Assembly (NCBI GenBank): GCA_028532765.1
Contig: JAQQAR010000087.1
Span: 79,571 to 143,570 of the forward strand
Direction of reading: 5' to 3'
From: Sphaerochaetaceae bacterium
Lineage (GTDB): Bacteria; Spirochaetota; Spirochaetia; Sphaerochaetales; Sphaerochaetaceae
DNA: 64,000 bases
Shown here: piece by piece, positions 18,633 through 28,235 of the stretch
Layout: each line of letters opens with the position of its first letter
Numbering within the stretch: the stretch's first letter is position 1
The notes under the pieces: model-generated
What the model was told of the DNA's origin: nothing
What the model saw: the letters and a program-made list of their open reading frames with translations, nothing else
Database searches by the model: none
Translations under genes and position numbers: made by a program

Positions 18633-19895
18633 TCAGAGGGTTCCATCATCCACAGTGGGAGAAAATTCCACTGCTTCCATCCTGTTTCCCTTCATGGAGA
18701 TGATTCTGAAGGTACCGAGCTGTGACTGCACCACATCCCCTTCATCAGGGATGTTCCCAATCTGGTCAAGCAGGTATGCAGCAACCGTACTGGTTTTCTG
18801 CTTGCATGCATCGGTATCGAGGTCCAGTTCATCTACTAGTTGCTGGAATGGGGTATCTGCCATAACTAGGAAGGTGCCCGGGTTTTTCTCCCTCTCCACG
18901 ATACGGTCAGGATACCTCCGTTCATGCTCATCATAGAGCTCTCCAAACAGTTGCTCGGCTACATCCTCCATGGTGACCACACCGCTGAACCCACCATACT
19001 CATCCAGAACGATTGCTTGCTGGAGCTTGGCTTTCTTGAAGCGGAAAAAGACATCATCAAGATGCATTTGTTCTGGGACAAAAATTGGTTCTCGGATAAT
19101 GGAAGAGATCGGGCGTCCCATCTGTTTTTTCAGCTGCGTGCGAAGAATGTCACGAACCAGTACAATACCGATGATATTCTCCGGGCTTCCATGAAAAACA
19201 GGGATACGACTGAATCCCGCTTTTACAATGGAAGGGAATGCATCACGAATGGTGAGCTCGTCACTGATGCAAAATACATTGGTCCTATGGGTCATGATGG
19301 TTCTTACTTGGGTTTCACTGAAATGGATTGCCCGTTGCATGAGATCCGATTCATAGCGATCCACCAGACCGACATCCTCGGCTGCGTCGACCATATGCAT
19401 CACCCCTTCAGTGGTGATGGTCGGTTCAGCGTGGGAGGCAAAGACCCTGGTGATAATCGCAGAGAAATGCCTAAGCAACCAGACCACAGGAAACAGTACT
19501 ATTTCGAGGAAACGCAATGGATATGCCATGAAAACAGCAATTTTCATGTTATGGGTGAGCGCTAATTGTTTTGGTGTGATCTCGCCAAAAATGAGGATAA
19601 CCAGGGTAAGTAAACCGGTAGCATACCCAACTGGCTGACTGGAAAAGAACTCGATGGAGAACGTGGTGACCAGGGATGATACCGTGATATTCACTACATT
19701 GTTTCCCACCAGAACGGTCGTGATGAGCTCTTCAGGCTTTTGGCTAAGTTTATACACCAATTTAGCCGCACGTTTCTTGCGGTTATCCAGAATTTTGAGT
19801 TGCACAAAAGAGAGTGAGGTAAATGCCGTCTCTGTGGCAGAAAAGACTCCAGAGAGGATCAACAGGATGATGATGGCGGTTAGTTGTACGTGCAT
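18633..19895 (-). CDS. CNNM/TlyC-type membrane protein with paired CBS domains
   Basis: 420 residues: an N-terminal DUF21 (CNNM) transmembrane domain (about 1-185; [37 protein letters not shown]), two CBS domains (about 205-325; including [26 protein letters not shown]) and a C-terminal CorC_HlyC domain (about 340-420). Proteins of this family transport Mg2+ or other cations across the inner membrane; 'hemolysin' is a historical label. The ATG at 19895 has GGGAGG five bases upstream, so a longer frame was trimmed. Paired with corA three genes away, it adds to magnesium handling. Confidence 0.9.
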   Translation of the reverse strand: MHVQLTAIIILLILSGVFSATETAFTSLSFVQLKILDNRKKRAAKLVYKLSQKPEELITTVLVGNNVVNITVSSLVTTFSIEFFSSQPVGYATGLLTLVILIFGEITPKQLALTHNMKIAVFMAYPLRFLEIVLFPVVWLLRHFSAIITRVFASHAEPTITTEGVMHMVDAAEDVGLVDRYESDLMQRAIHFSETQVRTIMTHRTNVFCISDELTIRDAFPSIVKAGFSRIPVFHGSPENIIGIVLVRDILRTQLKKQMGRPISSIIREPIFVPEQMHLDDVFFRFKKAKLQQAIVLDEYGGFSGVVTMEDVAEQLFGELYDEHERRYPDRIVEREKNPGTFLVMADTPFQQLVDELDLDTDACKQKTSTVAAYLLDQIGNIPDEGDVVQSQLGTFRIISMKGNRMEAVEFSPTVDDGTL

Positions 19896-19978
19896 GTACA
19901 CCTCCCAGCCACTGACAAACAAAACGGGTGTTCAATTGAGCACCCCATACTAGGTAACGGGTCTTCCATAATGAAATC

Positions 19979-20008
19979 AGTATAGCAACAGTTTCACCCA
20001 CCAGACAA
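19979..20008 (-). promoter_or_regulatory. Candidate promoter of the CNNM-leuS operon
   Basis: Minus strand TTGTCT (20008-20003), 18 bp spacer, TATACT (19984-19979). It gives a leader of about 80 bases containing the GGGAGG site of the CNNM-type gene. The intergenic region 19896-20061 holds nothing else recognisable. Confidence 0.4.
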
Positions 20009-20061
20009 GTGGAATAGACCAGGAGGGAAGGAAAAAGGTTTTCCGAGCCAAATGCCTTGGT

Positions 20062-20874
20062 TTATAGGGTGTAGACCATCTCGCTCTGGGTAAGGAGAAG
20101 GGAGAATCCCATGTGAGTCAATAGACCATTGATGTCCACACAATCACTGGATATATTCAGGATTCCCAGTGTTGGCGTTTCTGTACAGTTTTTTGCTGCA
20201 ATGATGGCTCTTTTGGCGAATCCTTGCCTTCGGTATTGTGGTTTAATATAGATTTGGGCTATTGAACCTTTAGTGGGATTGAAGCAAATAACCCCGCGTT
20301 TGACAGAGTCCTGCACAATGTCATAGGCGGTAAATCCCCCACGACTAATACATGCATCGCTGTTCTGCCAGCTGGGGATACAGTCTCCAGAAGGGATATT
20401 GATGCGCTCCTGTTTCTGCAACTGGACAGAGGATGTGTCTTCCAGCATTTCTTTCTTGATTTGGTAGCAAAGTAGGCTTCTTGTGATGGTAAACCCGTGA
20501 CTCAGATATAATTTCTTTGCTCGTTCATTTGTGTCGATAACCTCCAGGAAGAAGGAGGTGAAACCACGTTGCTTGATATGTGCAAGCGTGGCATCGATCA
20601 ATTGGTGGGCATATCCATTCCCCTGATAGGAAGGAATGATACCCGTTCCAGCATCATATGCATAGGTTCCCCTGATTGCGACCAGGATAAACCCCACCAG
20701 TGTGCTCCCATCAAAAAGACCGATGGAGTCTTCAGGGGAGTATCCCAGGGCATGAAGATGTGCTTTCAGTTGTGCCTCGTTCATATGGATGGGAACCTCA
20801 TAGTTGCTGAAGGCCTCATTCAGGACTTGGGAGAGTGTCTCAATAGATATGTGGGTGAGAGGGGATGTTACCAC
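20062..20874 (-). CDS. Tandem GNAT N-acetyltransferase
   Basis: 270 residues with two GNAT folds. The first (about 1-140) has the acetyl-CoA loop GTGIIPSYQGNGYAHQLI; the second (about 175-270) has IYIKPQYRRQGFAKRAI. Both keep the Q/R-x-x-G-x-G/A signature, so both may bind acetyl-CoA, though usually one half is catalytic. The substrate cannot be told. The start GTG (20874) has GGAGG seven bases upstream and overlaps the corA stop by seven bases; an ATG further up would lie deep within corA. Co-translated with corA. Confidence 0.78.
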   Translation of the reverse strand: MVTSPLTHISIETLSQVLNEAFSNYEVPIHMNEAQLKAHLHALGYSPEDSIGLFDGSTLVGFILVAIRGTYAYDAGTGIIPSYQGNGYAHQLIDATLAHIKQRGFTSFFLEVIDTNERAKKLYLSHGFTITRSLLCYQIKKEMLEDTSSVQLQKQERINIPSGDCIPSWQNSDACISRGGFTAYDIVQDSVKRGVICFNPTKGSIAQIYIKPQYRRQGFAKRAIIAAKNCTETPTLGILNISSDCVDINGLLTHMGFSLLLTQSEMVYTL

Positions 20875-21920
20875 CAGCGTTTCCTCCAGAAATAGTATGC
20901 CATCGCGAAGACCACCAGCATACAACACACCAACATTCCATAGAACCCCCACCTATAGGTTGCAAGGGGCATGTATGAGAAATTCATCCCATAGAGACCG
21001 GTCAGAAAGGTCAAGGGGATGAATATGGTGCTGATAATTGTCAGTACTTTCATGATTGAGTTCATTTTGGTATCGAGGCTAGAGAGATAGACTTCCATGA
21101 TACTGCTGACTGTTTCTCTGAGCATCTCACACTCTTCAGCAAGCCAGAGAGCATGGTCTTGGATGTCGGTGAGCAGTATCTTGGTATTCTTATTCAGAAA
21201 GGGGTGTTCCACTCTGATCATGGTGGCGAGGATATCTTTCAGGGGGCTGGTCATCCTCCTCAGCGAGAGAATCTTCGCTTTATGCCTGTGGATGGTAGGT
21301 GCATCGGTGGAACTCGGCGAAGTAATCACAAGCTGTTCCAGCTCATCGGTCTCATTCTCCAGTTCATCAGCTCTCACCAGGTATTGGTCAACAACCCGGT
21401 CGATGAGTGTGTGGAAGAGCAAACTACTGTCTCCTCCCTGCAATTTGGTCTGGGGATCTTCCAACTGACGTATGGCAGGGAGGAATACCTCACTTGCATA
21501 CTCAGTGATGGAAAGCACCCAATGCTTTCCTAGGAAGAGTGAGAGCTGCTGGTCTTCGGTGGTTTCCGTTGGAAGAATTCTCAGGGTGATGGCAAGATAC
21601 TGCTCATAGCTGTCGAGTTTTAGGCGTTGATCGGTGGAGAATACATCCTCAAGGCTGAGGGTGGAAAGGGAAAAAGCCTTTGCAACCTCGACGATAGACA
21701 TGATATTGGACAGTCCACTGATTTGCACCCAGCAACGTTGGTTCTCTTTCGGTAGTACAAACCCTTCTACCACCTCATATGACCCTGCTGAGTAGAGGTG
21801 AGTACGAATTCTGGTCGCCTCGGGTTGTCCATCTCCCACAAAGACAAGGGATCCAGCAGCCAGTCCTTCCTTTTTCTTATGGAGGGGCTGGCGAGTTTGG
21901 TGCGTGTGATGAGGTTTCAT
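20868..21920 (-). CDS. corA: CorA-family magnesium/divalent cation channel
   Basis: 350 residues. A soluble N-terminal domain and long helices (about 150-285) lead to two C-terminal transmembrane segments (about 290-310 and 325-345) separated by the signature YGMNF. The last residues are basic (WRKRWW), as expected for the cytoplasmic C-terminus. It forms pentameric Mg2+ (or Co2+/Ni2+) channels in the inner membrane. AGGAG lies a few bases before the ATG. It follows the yhhN-like gene by nine bases and overlaps the GNAT gene. Confidence 0.93.
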   Translation of the reverse strand: MKPHHTHQTRQPLHKKKEGLAAGSLVFVGDGQPEATRIRTHLYSAGSYEVVEGFVLPKENQRCWVQISGLSNIMSIVEVAKAFSLSTLSLEDVFSTDQRLKLDSYEQYLAITLRILPTETTEDQQLSLFLGKHWVLSITEYASEVFLPAIRQLEDPQTKLQGGDSSLLFHTLIDRVVDQYLVRADELENETDELEQLVITSPSSTDAPTIHRHKAKILSLRRMTSPLKDILATMIRVEHPFLNKNTKILLTDIQDHALWLAEECEMLRETVSSIMEVYLSSLDTKMNSIMKVLTIISTIFIPLTFLTGLYGMNFSYMPLATYRWGFYGMLVCCMLVVFAMAYYFWRKRWW

Positions 21921-21929
21921 TGTGTTCTC

Positions 21930-22532
21930 CTAGAGTGCGGTGAATCCAAGAACCAGTAAGAGTTGGGCGAGGATATAACTTCCCATTATACTGGTATCAT
22001 TTACGTGTTTCATTGCAAGACTGTCCAATCCGATCATGGTATCGCTTATTATGAACAGCAATATTCCCATGATGCAGAGTAATGAGGCAAGGCCGGTCAA
22101 CAGGGAAGCAAGCATGAAAAGCAGTACAGTATATGCGAGGTATTTGACTGAACCCTTCTGCTTACCGATCAGGCGATACAACATGCTATAGGGAATCATA
22201 AGGCCTGCAAAGGCAATGGCTGTAAGAATCCAGTCCACTCCCAACGATAGGATATGGATGCCGTAGAAGATGTGGCATACTGCAAAACTAGCCATACCCC
22301 AGAGAAACAGGGTACCTTGATTCCCCTTGGTCAACAAGGCATCCCCGATGGTGGCAAAGAGAAGCGCAGCAAGAAGCAGGGGATAGTTCCCCTGTTGCAT
22401 GAGAAATAGCATCAGGGTTGGCATCAACAAAACTTTTGTCAAATTTCCAAGAAATTGGTATCCTTCCGAGCGGAAGCTGAGGTGAGCAAAAGAGATGCCA
22501 AGATAAACCAAGAGGATGGTGTTCATATCCAT
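21930..22532 (-). CDS. YhhN/TMEM86 family membrane protein
   Basis: About 200 residues with roughly seven to eight hydrophobic helices. Conserved pieces such as KVLLMPTLM, ALLFATIGDALL and AVCHIFYGIHI fit the YhhN family, whose animal members (TMEM86) are lysoplasmalogenases cleaving the vinyl-ether bond of lysoplasmalogens. Bacterial function is mostly untested; plasmalogens occur in anaerobes, so the activity is plausible. The start is uncertain: ATG 22532 was chosen, but GTG 22544, with an AGGATGG-like site, and ATG 22526 are alternatives. First gene of a yhhN-corA-GNAT operon, divergent from parE. Confidence 0.75.
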   Translation of the reverse strand: MDMNTILLVYLGISFAHLSFRSEGYQFLGNLTKVLLMPTLMLFLMQQGNYPLLLAALLFATIGDALLTKGNQGTLFLWGMASFAVCHIFYGIHILSLGVDWILTAIAFAGLMIPYSMLYRLIGKQKGSVKYLAYTVLLFMLASLLTGLASLLCIMGILLFIISDTMIGLDSLAMKHVNDTSIMGSYILAQLLLVLGFTAL

Positions 22533-22584
22533 AGGGTAGTGCACTGACAACCCATCCTGCAAGAGATTTATTCTACCGACTATT

Positions 22585-22613
22585 TTGCCATCATTGTAGA
22601 ATTCTGTTATAAT
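22585..22613 (+). promoter_or_regulatory. Strong promoter of the parE-parC-rluA operon
   Basis: TTGCCA (22585-22590), 17 bp spacer, perfect TATAAT (22608-22613). The box ends eight bases before ATG 22622, so transcription should begin within about two bases of the start codon. No Shine-Dalgarno sequence is present, which points to a leaderless mRNA. Confidence 0.75.
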
Positions 22614-22621
22614 GCACAGTC

Positions 22622-24424
22622 ATGGCGAAGACAACATATGATGAATCGAAAATCCTTACGCTCAGCGCGTTGGAACATATTCGAAAACGTCCCGGTATGT
22701 ATATCGGGCGGTTGGGAAACGGTACCCATGTCGATGATGGTATCTACATCCTTCTCAAGGAGGTGGTGGATAACAGTATCGACGAGTTCATCATGGGCTA
22801 TGGTAGCCGCATCGTCATCCGCCTGAAAGAGAGCGAGGTGTCGGTGAGAGACTTCGGTCGCGGTATTCCCCTTGGGAAAGTGGTTGACTGTGTCTCAATC
22901 ATCAATACCGGTGCAAAGTATAGTGATGATGTCTTCCAGTTCTCTGTTGGCCTTAATGGTGTTGGTACCAAGGCAGTGAATGCTCTCTCCTCGCATTTTC
23001 GGGTTACCAGCTATCGAGAAGGAAAATACAGCACGGCTATCTTCGAGAAAGGTGTTCTGGTCAGTGAAAAGAGTGGTAAGTCAGAGGAAGCCGATGGTAC
23101 TGAAGTACTCTTCACCCCTGACCCGGAACTGTTTGGTGAGTACTCCTATAATGAGGATTTTGTCATCTCCAGGATCTGGAGCTATGCCTATCTGAATACA
23201 GGACTCACAATCAATTACAATAATCGTGCCTATAAATCATCCAATGGCCTGTATGACCTTCTCGATAAAGAGGTGGGCACGGAAAATCTCTATTCGATCA
23301 TCCACTACCAGAGCAAACAGCTTGAGTTTGCCTTGACCCATGTAACTGGCTCCTACGGGGAGAACTACTTCTCCTATGTGAATGGCCAGCATACCACCGA
23401 TGGGGGAACCCATCAGAGTGCCTTCAAGGAAGGTATTCTTAAGGGTATAAACGAGTACTTCAAGAAGAACTGGGCACCACAGGATGTGAGGGAAGGGGTG
23501 GTTGGAGCCATTGCTGTCAAGATCAAGGAACCGGTATTTGAATCCCAGACGAAAAACAAACTCAGCAATACCGAAATCAGGACCTGGATTGTCAATGAAG
23601 TAAAGGACGCCATTGTCGACTTCCTGTTGAAAAACACCACAGAAGCGGAGAAAATCAACCAGAAGATCCTCAACAACGAGAAACTTCGCAAAGAGCTCAA
23701 TGAGGTAAAGAAGGGTGCAAGGGAGTCTGCCAAGAAGGTCAGCCTGAATATTCCCAAACTCAAGGACTGCAAGTACCACCTGGGGCAGAGCAGCGCACAT
23801 CAGGAGGAGTGTGAAAGCTCCATGATCTTCCTCACCGAGGGAGATAGTGCCAGCGGAACGATTACCAAGACACGTGATGTCATGACACAGGCGGTATTCA
23901 GCCTCAGGGGAAAGATAGTCAACGTATTCGGGAAGAAGAAAACGGAAATATACAAGAACGCAGAACTTTATAATATGATGGTGGCGCTTGGTATAGAGAA
24001 CGGAGTGGAAGGGCTACGGTACGGAAAAGTTATCATTGCGACCGATGCTGATACTGATGGCTTCCATATCCGTAACCTGTTGATGACCTATTTCCTGACC
24101 TATTTTGAGGATCTGGTGCTCTCCGGTCGTCTCTATATCCTGGAGACTCCCTTGTTCCGTGTACGAAACAAGACCCAGACGGTATACTGTTACAGCGAGA
24201 AGGAACGGAACCACGCCACAAGCCAGATAAGAAATGCTGAGGTGACCCGGTTCAAAGGGCTTGGTGAGATAGACCCGAAGGAGTTCGGACAATTTATCGG
24301 GGAGGATATGCGTCTGCTTCCTGTCTCCATTGCTGGTATGAATGAGATGCATAAAACCATGGAGTTCTATATGGGCAGCAATACGCCTGAACGACGCGAA
24401 TTCATTATGGAGAATCTGATCTGA
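22622..24424 (+). CDS. parE: DNA topoisomerase IV subunit B (ATPase), compact type
   Basis: 600 residues of the GyrB/ParE family. GHKL ATPase: EVVDNSIDEF, VRDFGRGIPLG, GLNGVGTKAVNALS. Transducer with the loop QTKNKLSN. TOPRIM: LTEGDSASGTITK and TDADTDGFHIRNLL, variants of the canonical EGDSAGG and DADVDG, with the catalytic Glu and Asp-x-Asp kept. The C-terminus has RFKGLGEIDP. The variants recall the Bacteroidetes ParE subgroup. With ParC it would decatenate chromosomes; a gyrase pair is expected elsewhere in the genome. The start follows a strong promoter by eight bases with no Shine-Dalgarno sequence. The stop overlaps the parC start (TGATG). Confidence 0.93.
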   Translation: MAKTTYDESKILTLSALEHIRKRPGMYIGRLGNGTHVDDGIYILLKEVVDNSIDEFIMGYGSRIVIRLKESEVSVRDFGRGIPLGKVVDCVSIINTGAKYSDDVFQFSVGLNGVGTKAVNALSSHFRVTSYREGKYSTAIFEKGVLVSEKSGKSEEADGTEVLFTPDPELFGEYSYNEDFVISRIWSYAYLNTGLTINYNNRAYKSSNGLYDLLDKEVGTENLYSIIHYQSKQLEFALTHVTGSYGENYFSYVNGQHTTDGGTHQSAFKEGILKGINEYFKKNWAPQDVREGVVGAIAVKIKEPVFESQTKNKLSNTEIRTWIVNEVKDAIVDFLLKNTTEAEKINQKILNNEKLRKELNEVKKGARESAKKVSLNIPKLKDCKYHLGQSSAHQEECESSMIFLTEGDSASGTITKTRDVMTQAVFSLRGKIVNVFGKKKTEIYKNAELYNMMVALGIENGVEGLRYGKVIIATDADTDGFHIRNLLMTYFLTYFEDLVLSGRLYILETPLFRVRNKTQTVYCYSEKERNHATSQIRNAEVTRFKGLGEIDPKEFGQFIGEDMRLLPVSIAGMNEMHKTMEFYMGSNTPERREFIMENLI

Positions 24425-26403
24425 TGACCCAGGCACACGCAATTTTCAAAGAGAACTTCCTGGAATACGCAAGTTATGTCATCAAGGAGAGGGCAATCCC
24501 CGATCTTGTGGATGGATTCAAGCCTGTTCAAAGGAGAATCATCCATACGCTCTTTGAGATGGATGACGGCAAATTCCACAAGGTTGCAAACGTAGTAGGG
24601 TGGGCGATGCGCTATCACCCGCATGGGGATTCTTCCATCTACGAAGCCTTGGTAAACCTTGCCAACTGTGACTTGTTTATTGAGCGCCAGGGTAACTACG
24701 GAAATATCTTGACCGGGGACAGGGCTGCTGCGGCACGATACATCGAATGCCGTCTTCTCCCGTTTGCCAAGAAGGTGTTGTATAATCCTGAGCTTACCGA
24801 GTTTGTGGAATCCTATGATGGAAGGAACAAGGAACCTGTAGCATTCCCAGCCAAGATTCCTGTAGTCCTCATACAAGGAGTTAGTGGTATTGCTGTAGGT
24901 ATGAGTACCTATATTCTTCCTCATAACCCGATTGAGGTGTTTGACGGAATGGCTGCCTCATTGCGGGGAGAGTCATACGAACTCTACCCCGATTTCCCTG
25001 GAGGAGGCATCGTTGATGTTGATGACTATAACGATGGACGGGGTTCGGTATCCATCAGGGCAAAACTGAACACCAAGGATCCAAAACGAATAATCATTGA
25101 GGAACTCCCCTATGGGACCACCAGTGAGATGATGATTCGCTCGGTCGAAGATGCAGCCAAGAAGGGGAAGCTGAAGATCAGCTCCATTACTGACTATACC
25201 GCCGAGAAGGTGAACATCGAGATCAGCCTTGCCCGAAACACCTATTCAAAGGAAATTGTGGATGCCTTATATGCCTATACGGCATGTGAGACCAAGCTCT
25301 CCGTCAATCCACTTGTAATCAGGGATAATACCCCGACCATCATGGGGGTGCATGAGATACTGGATTTCCATGCGCATCACTTGGTTGATGTCCTGGAGGC
25401 AGAGTTGAAGCTGGAGAAGGGTCATCTGTTGGACAAGCTCCACTACAGGACCCTGGAAAGAATCTTCATTGAAGAGCGGATCTATAAGCGTATTGAACAG
25501 AAAAAGAGTGCTGAGGATGTGAACAAAGCGGTTGTCAGTGGATTCAAGCCATTTACTGAAGAACTGCTCCGCCCGCTTGATGGTGAGGATGTTGAACGTC
25601 TGCTCAAGATACCCATTCGACGCATCAGTTTGTTTGACATTGAGAAGAACCATCAGGAGATTGAGTCGATCAACAATCAGCTTGCAGATATTGAGAAGAA
25701 ACTTGCGGATCTTACCGGCTATGCGCTCTCGTTCATTGCAGAATTGAAGGAGCTTATGTCCGATGAGGAGCATAAGCGTAAGAGTACGATCAAGAAGTTT
25801 GATATGGTCGATGTGAAAGAGGTTGCTGAGCGCAATCTGCCACTTCGCTACGATGCTGCCGCTGGGTACCTTGGATATGATGTAAAGAAAGGAAATACCC
25901 TATTCGACGTCAGTCCCTTTGACCGCATCCTGGTAATTCGTAAGGATGGCAATTATCAGGTGATTGATGCACCTGAGAAGGAGTTTGTCGGGAAAGGAAT
26001 GCTCTATTGTGGGCTCGCTGACAAGGACGAGCTTGCCAAGATTGTCTTTACGGTCATTTACCAGGAGAAAACCTACAAGTATCTCTTCATCAAGCGGTGC
26101 CAGATTACGAGCTACCAGCTGAAGAAGCTCTACCCTCTGGTACCGGAAGGGAATTTCAAGATAGTCAAGCTGTCCACCTTCGAAAATGCTGAGATGAACC
26201 TTACCTATAAGAAGAAACCAGGGCTCAGGATTCTGGAGGAGAAGTTCTACTTCTCCGATTACAAACCTAAAGGGGTAAAAGCAAACGGGGTTCGCCTGGC
26301 TGTCAAGGAAGTGGCTTCCATACGGCTCAGGGCAGTAAAGGAAGTGGTACACGAAGACCAGCGGGAACCGTCGCTCTTCGATGACGAGATGGAGAGGGAA
26401 TAA
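24424..26403 (+). CDS. parC: DNA topoisomerase IV subunit A, compact type
   Basis: 659 residues. The breakage-reunion domain starts at the N-terminus (YASYVIKERAIPDLVDGFKPVQRRI) and holds the catalytic Tyr in RAAAARYIECRL (about 104); GYHPHGD-type loop as RYHPHGDSSIY, QGNYGNILTGD, IPVVLIQGVSGIAVGM. A coiled-coil tower lies at about 400-450, and a shortened C-terminal region (about 480-650) replaces the full beta-pinwheel of GyrA; it ends in an acidic tail (SLFDDEMERE). The absent GyrA-box pinwheel supports topoisomerase IV rather than gyrase. It overlaps both neighbours by one base (TGATG, TAATG), so translation is coupled. Confidence 0.93.
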   Translation: MTQAHAIFKENFLEYASYVIKERAIPDLVDGFKPVQRRIIHTLFEMDDGKFHKVANVVGWAMRYHPHGDSSIYEALVNLANCDLFIERQGNYGNILTGDRAAAARYIECRLLPFAKKVLYNPELTEFVESYDGRNKEPVAFPAKIPVVLIQGVSGIAVGMSTYILPHNPIEVFDGMAASLRGESYELYPDFPGGGIVDVDDYNDGRGSVSIRAKLNTKDPKRIIIEELPYGTTSEMMIRSVEDAAKKGKLKISSITDYTAEKVNIEISLARNTYSKEIVDALYAYTACETKLSVNPLVIRDNTPTIMGVHEILDFHAHHLVDVLEAELKLEKGHLLDKLHYRTLERIFIEERIYKRIEQKKSAEDVNKAVVSGFKPFTEELLRPLDGEDVERLLKIPIRRISLFDIEKNHQEIESINNQLADIEKKLADLTGYALSFIAELKELMSDEEHKRKSTIKKFDMVDVKEVAERNLPLRYDAAAGYLGYDVKKGNTLFDVSPFDRILVIRKDGNYQVIDAPEKEFVGKGMLYCGLADKDELAKIVFTVIYQEKTYKYLFIKRCQITSYQLKKLYPLVPEGNFKIVKLSTFENAEMNLTYKKKPGLRILEEKFYFSDYKPKGVKANGVRLAVKEVASIRLRAVKEVVHEDQREPSLFDDEMERE

Positions 26404-27092
26404 TGGAGCAACTTGAAGGTCGGATCCTGTATGAGGACAACCACTTGATTGTGGTGAACAAGCGTGGTGGTGAGTTGGTACAAGGAGACAAGACCGGAGA
26501 TAAAACACTTGCGGATCTTGTCAAGGAATACCTGAAGGTAACCTATGAAAAGAAGGGGAATGTCTATCTGGGCGTCCCTCATCGCTTGGACCGGCCAACC
26601 AGTGGTTTGGTGATTTTTGCCAAGACTGAAAAGGCCCTGGTCAGGATGAATGAGCTCTTCAAGGGTAATACCGTGAAGAAAACCTACTGGGCGATTGTGG
26701 ATAAGGTTCCCAATGATACAGAGGGTACCTTGCTACACTACATCATCCGCGATACGAAGGCGAATAAGAGTGTTGCGCTTCCTGTAGAGAGACAGAAAGG
26801 GAAGCTTGCGAAGATGGATTACCGTCTTATCGCTGCAAGCAAAACCTACTTTCTCCTTGAGGTATTGCTGCATACCGGTAGACATCACCAGATCAGGGCG
26901 CAGCTTGCTGCAATTGGCTTGCATATCAAGGGGGACCTTAAATATGGTTTCCCTCGTTCCAACCCTGATGGGGGAATTTGCCTTCATGCGAGGTCCATCT
27001 CCTTTGTTCACCCGGTACGCAAGGAAGAGATAACCATTGTTGCCGATCCCCCGCAAGATACCTTATGGGATGCATTCCTCTCCCAGCTCTAA
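26403..27092 (+). CDS. RluA-family pseudouridine synthase
   Basis: 229 residues with the catalytic Asp in HRLDRPTSGLVIFAKT (about 62) and the family's C-terminal elements LLHTGRHHQIRAQLAAIGL and CLHARSISFVHP. It isomerises uridine in rRNA or tRNA; it is of the short RluA type without an S4 domain, and the target base is unknown. It overlaps the parC stop by one base, so it is co-translated with topoisomerase IV, a context without obvious functional logic. A bulged hairpin with a T-tract follows. Confidence 0.9.
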   Translation: MEQLEGRILYEDNHLIVVNKRGGELVQGDKTGDKTLADLVKEYLKVTYEKKGNVYLGVPHRLDRPTSGLVIFAKTEKALVRMNELFKGNTVKKTYWAIVDKVPNDTEGTLLHYIIRDTKANKSVALPVERQKGKLAKMDYRLIAASKTYFLLEVLLHTGRHHQIRAQLAAIGLHIKGDLKYGFPRSNPDGGICLHARSISFVHPVRKEEITIVADPPQDTLWDAFLSQL

Positions 27093-27113
27093 GGCAGGAA
27101 TTCCTTGCTTTTT
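27091..27113 (+). terminator. Probable terminator after the parE-parC-rluA operon
   Basis: AAGGCAGG and CCTTGCTT pair as a seven-base-pair stem with one bulge on each side around an AATT loop and run into TTTTT. It overlaps the stop codon of the pseudouridine synthase gene. Confidence 0.4.
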
Positions 27114-27166
27114 GTATGAGAGCTTCCTAAGATGAAGAGAGATACACAAAAAATGGAGGATCAAGT

Positions 27167-28150
27167 ATGAAAAAAAGACCGTTTGGTACAAACAAGACCA
27201 TGGTTTCCGAGGTTGGATTGGGAACCTGGCAGATCGGTGGATCATGGGGTACCGTTGAGGATGAGACTGCCATGAAAATCCTCCAGACAGCCTCTGATGC
27301 AGGTATTACCTTTTTCGATACAGCCGACGTGTATGGAGACGGGAGGAGCGAGAAGTTCATTGGAAAATTTCTTAAATCCCAACGTGACTCCTTCTTTGTT
27401 GCTACCAAATTGGGACGTGGTGGAGATCCAGGTTGGCCTGGGAATTTCACCCCTGAGGCAATGATACGCCACACCGATGCATCCCTCTCCCGTTTGGGCG
27501 TTGAACGCTTGGATTTGATCCAGTTGCACTGTATCCCCCAGGATGTCCTGGCTGATGGGGCTGTCTTTGATGTCCTGAGAGATCTGAAAAAGCAAGGAAA
27601 GATTGCCGATTTTGGCGCAAGTGTTGAGTCCGTGGAAGAGGGCTTGATCTGCTTGAAAGAGGAGGGAATTGCCTCTCTGCAGGTTATCTTCAATATATTC
27701 CGACAGAAACTGGTCCCCGACCTCTTCTCCAAAGCCAAAGAAAAAGAGGTTTCCATCATTGCCCGTGTTCCTTTGGCAAGTGGACTGCTCTCGGGAAAGA
27801 TGACGAAAAATACCACCTTTGATGAGAGTGACCACCGTAACTTCAATCGCGATGGAGCTTCATTCAATGTTGGTGAGACCTTTGCAGGTGTTCCTTTTGA
27901 GAAGGGCGTTGAACTGGCTGAGGAGATCAAGACAATGAAACCAGAGGGAATGACCCTTGCTCAGATGGCACTTCGCTGGATTCTCGACTTTGATGCTGTC
28001 TCTGTGGTGATTCCTGGGGCCAGCCGGCCATCACAGGTGCTGGACAATGCCGCAATCTCTGATCTTCCCCCTCTCTCAGATGAGCTGCATAAGCAATTGG
28101 AGAAGTTCTATCAGGAGAAGGTTGCCCAGCATATCCGTGGTCCCTATTAA
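27167..28150 (+). CDS. Aldo/keto reductase
   Basis: 327 residues, NADPH-dependent TIM-barrel oxidoreductase. The tetrad is present: Asp in FFDTADVYGDG (with Tyr a few residues on), Lys in FVATKLGRGGD, His in LIQLHCIPQDV. NADP-binding marks lie near the C-terminus (VVIPGASRPSQV). Similar proteins reduce sugar-derived aldehydes, but substrates cannot be inferred. GGAGG sits about nine bases before ATG 27167. It stands between two terminator-like hairpins, so is likely its own unit rather than part of the downstream TRAP operon. Confidence 0.9.
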   Translation: MKKRPFGTNKTMVSEVGLGTWQIGGSWGTVEDETAMKILQTASDAGITFFDTADVYGDGRSEKFIGKFLKSQRDSFFVATKLGRGGDPGWPGNFTPEAMIRHTDASLSRLGVERLDLIQLHCIPQDVLADGAVFDVLRDLKKQGKIADFGASVESVEEGLICLKEEGIASLQVIFNIFRQKLVPDLFSKAKEKEVSIIARVPLASGLLSGKMTKNTTFDESDHRNFNRDGASFNVGETFAGVPFEKGVELAEEIKTMKPEGMTLAQMALRWILDFDAVSVVIPGASRPSQVLDNAAISDLPPLSDELHKQLEKFYQEKVAQHIRGPY

Positions 28151-28178
28151 CCAATACTCCTCATTCATAGATTGTATC

Positions 28179-28199
28179 AGGACTCCTTTCAGGGGTCCT
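28179..28199 (+). terminator. Terminator-like hairpin after aldo/keto reductase
   Basis: AGGACTCC, loop TTTCA, GGGGTCCT: an 8 bp stem with one G-T pair, followed by TAATTTCTAT. The T-tract is poor, so termination may be partial. Confidence 0.5.
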
Positions 28200-28235
28200 T
28201 AATTTCTATCCCAATGAAGTCTGCCTAATTGTTTC

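Noticed and set aside
18581..18649. N-terminally extended LeuS starting at ATG 18649
   Set aside because: The extra 23 residues overlap the upstream gene and do not match the usual opening of the family, which starts at [10 protein letters not shown].
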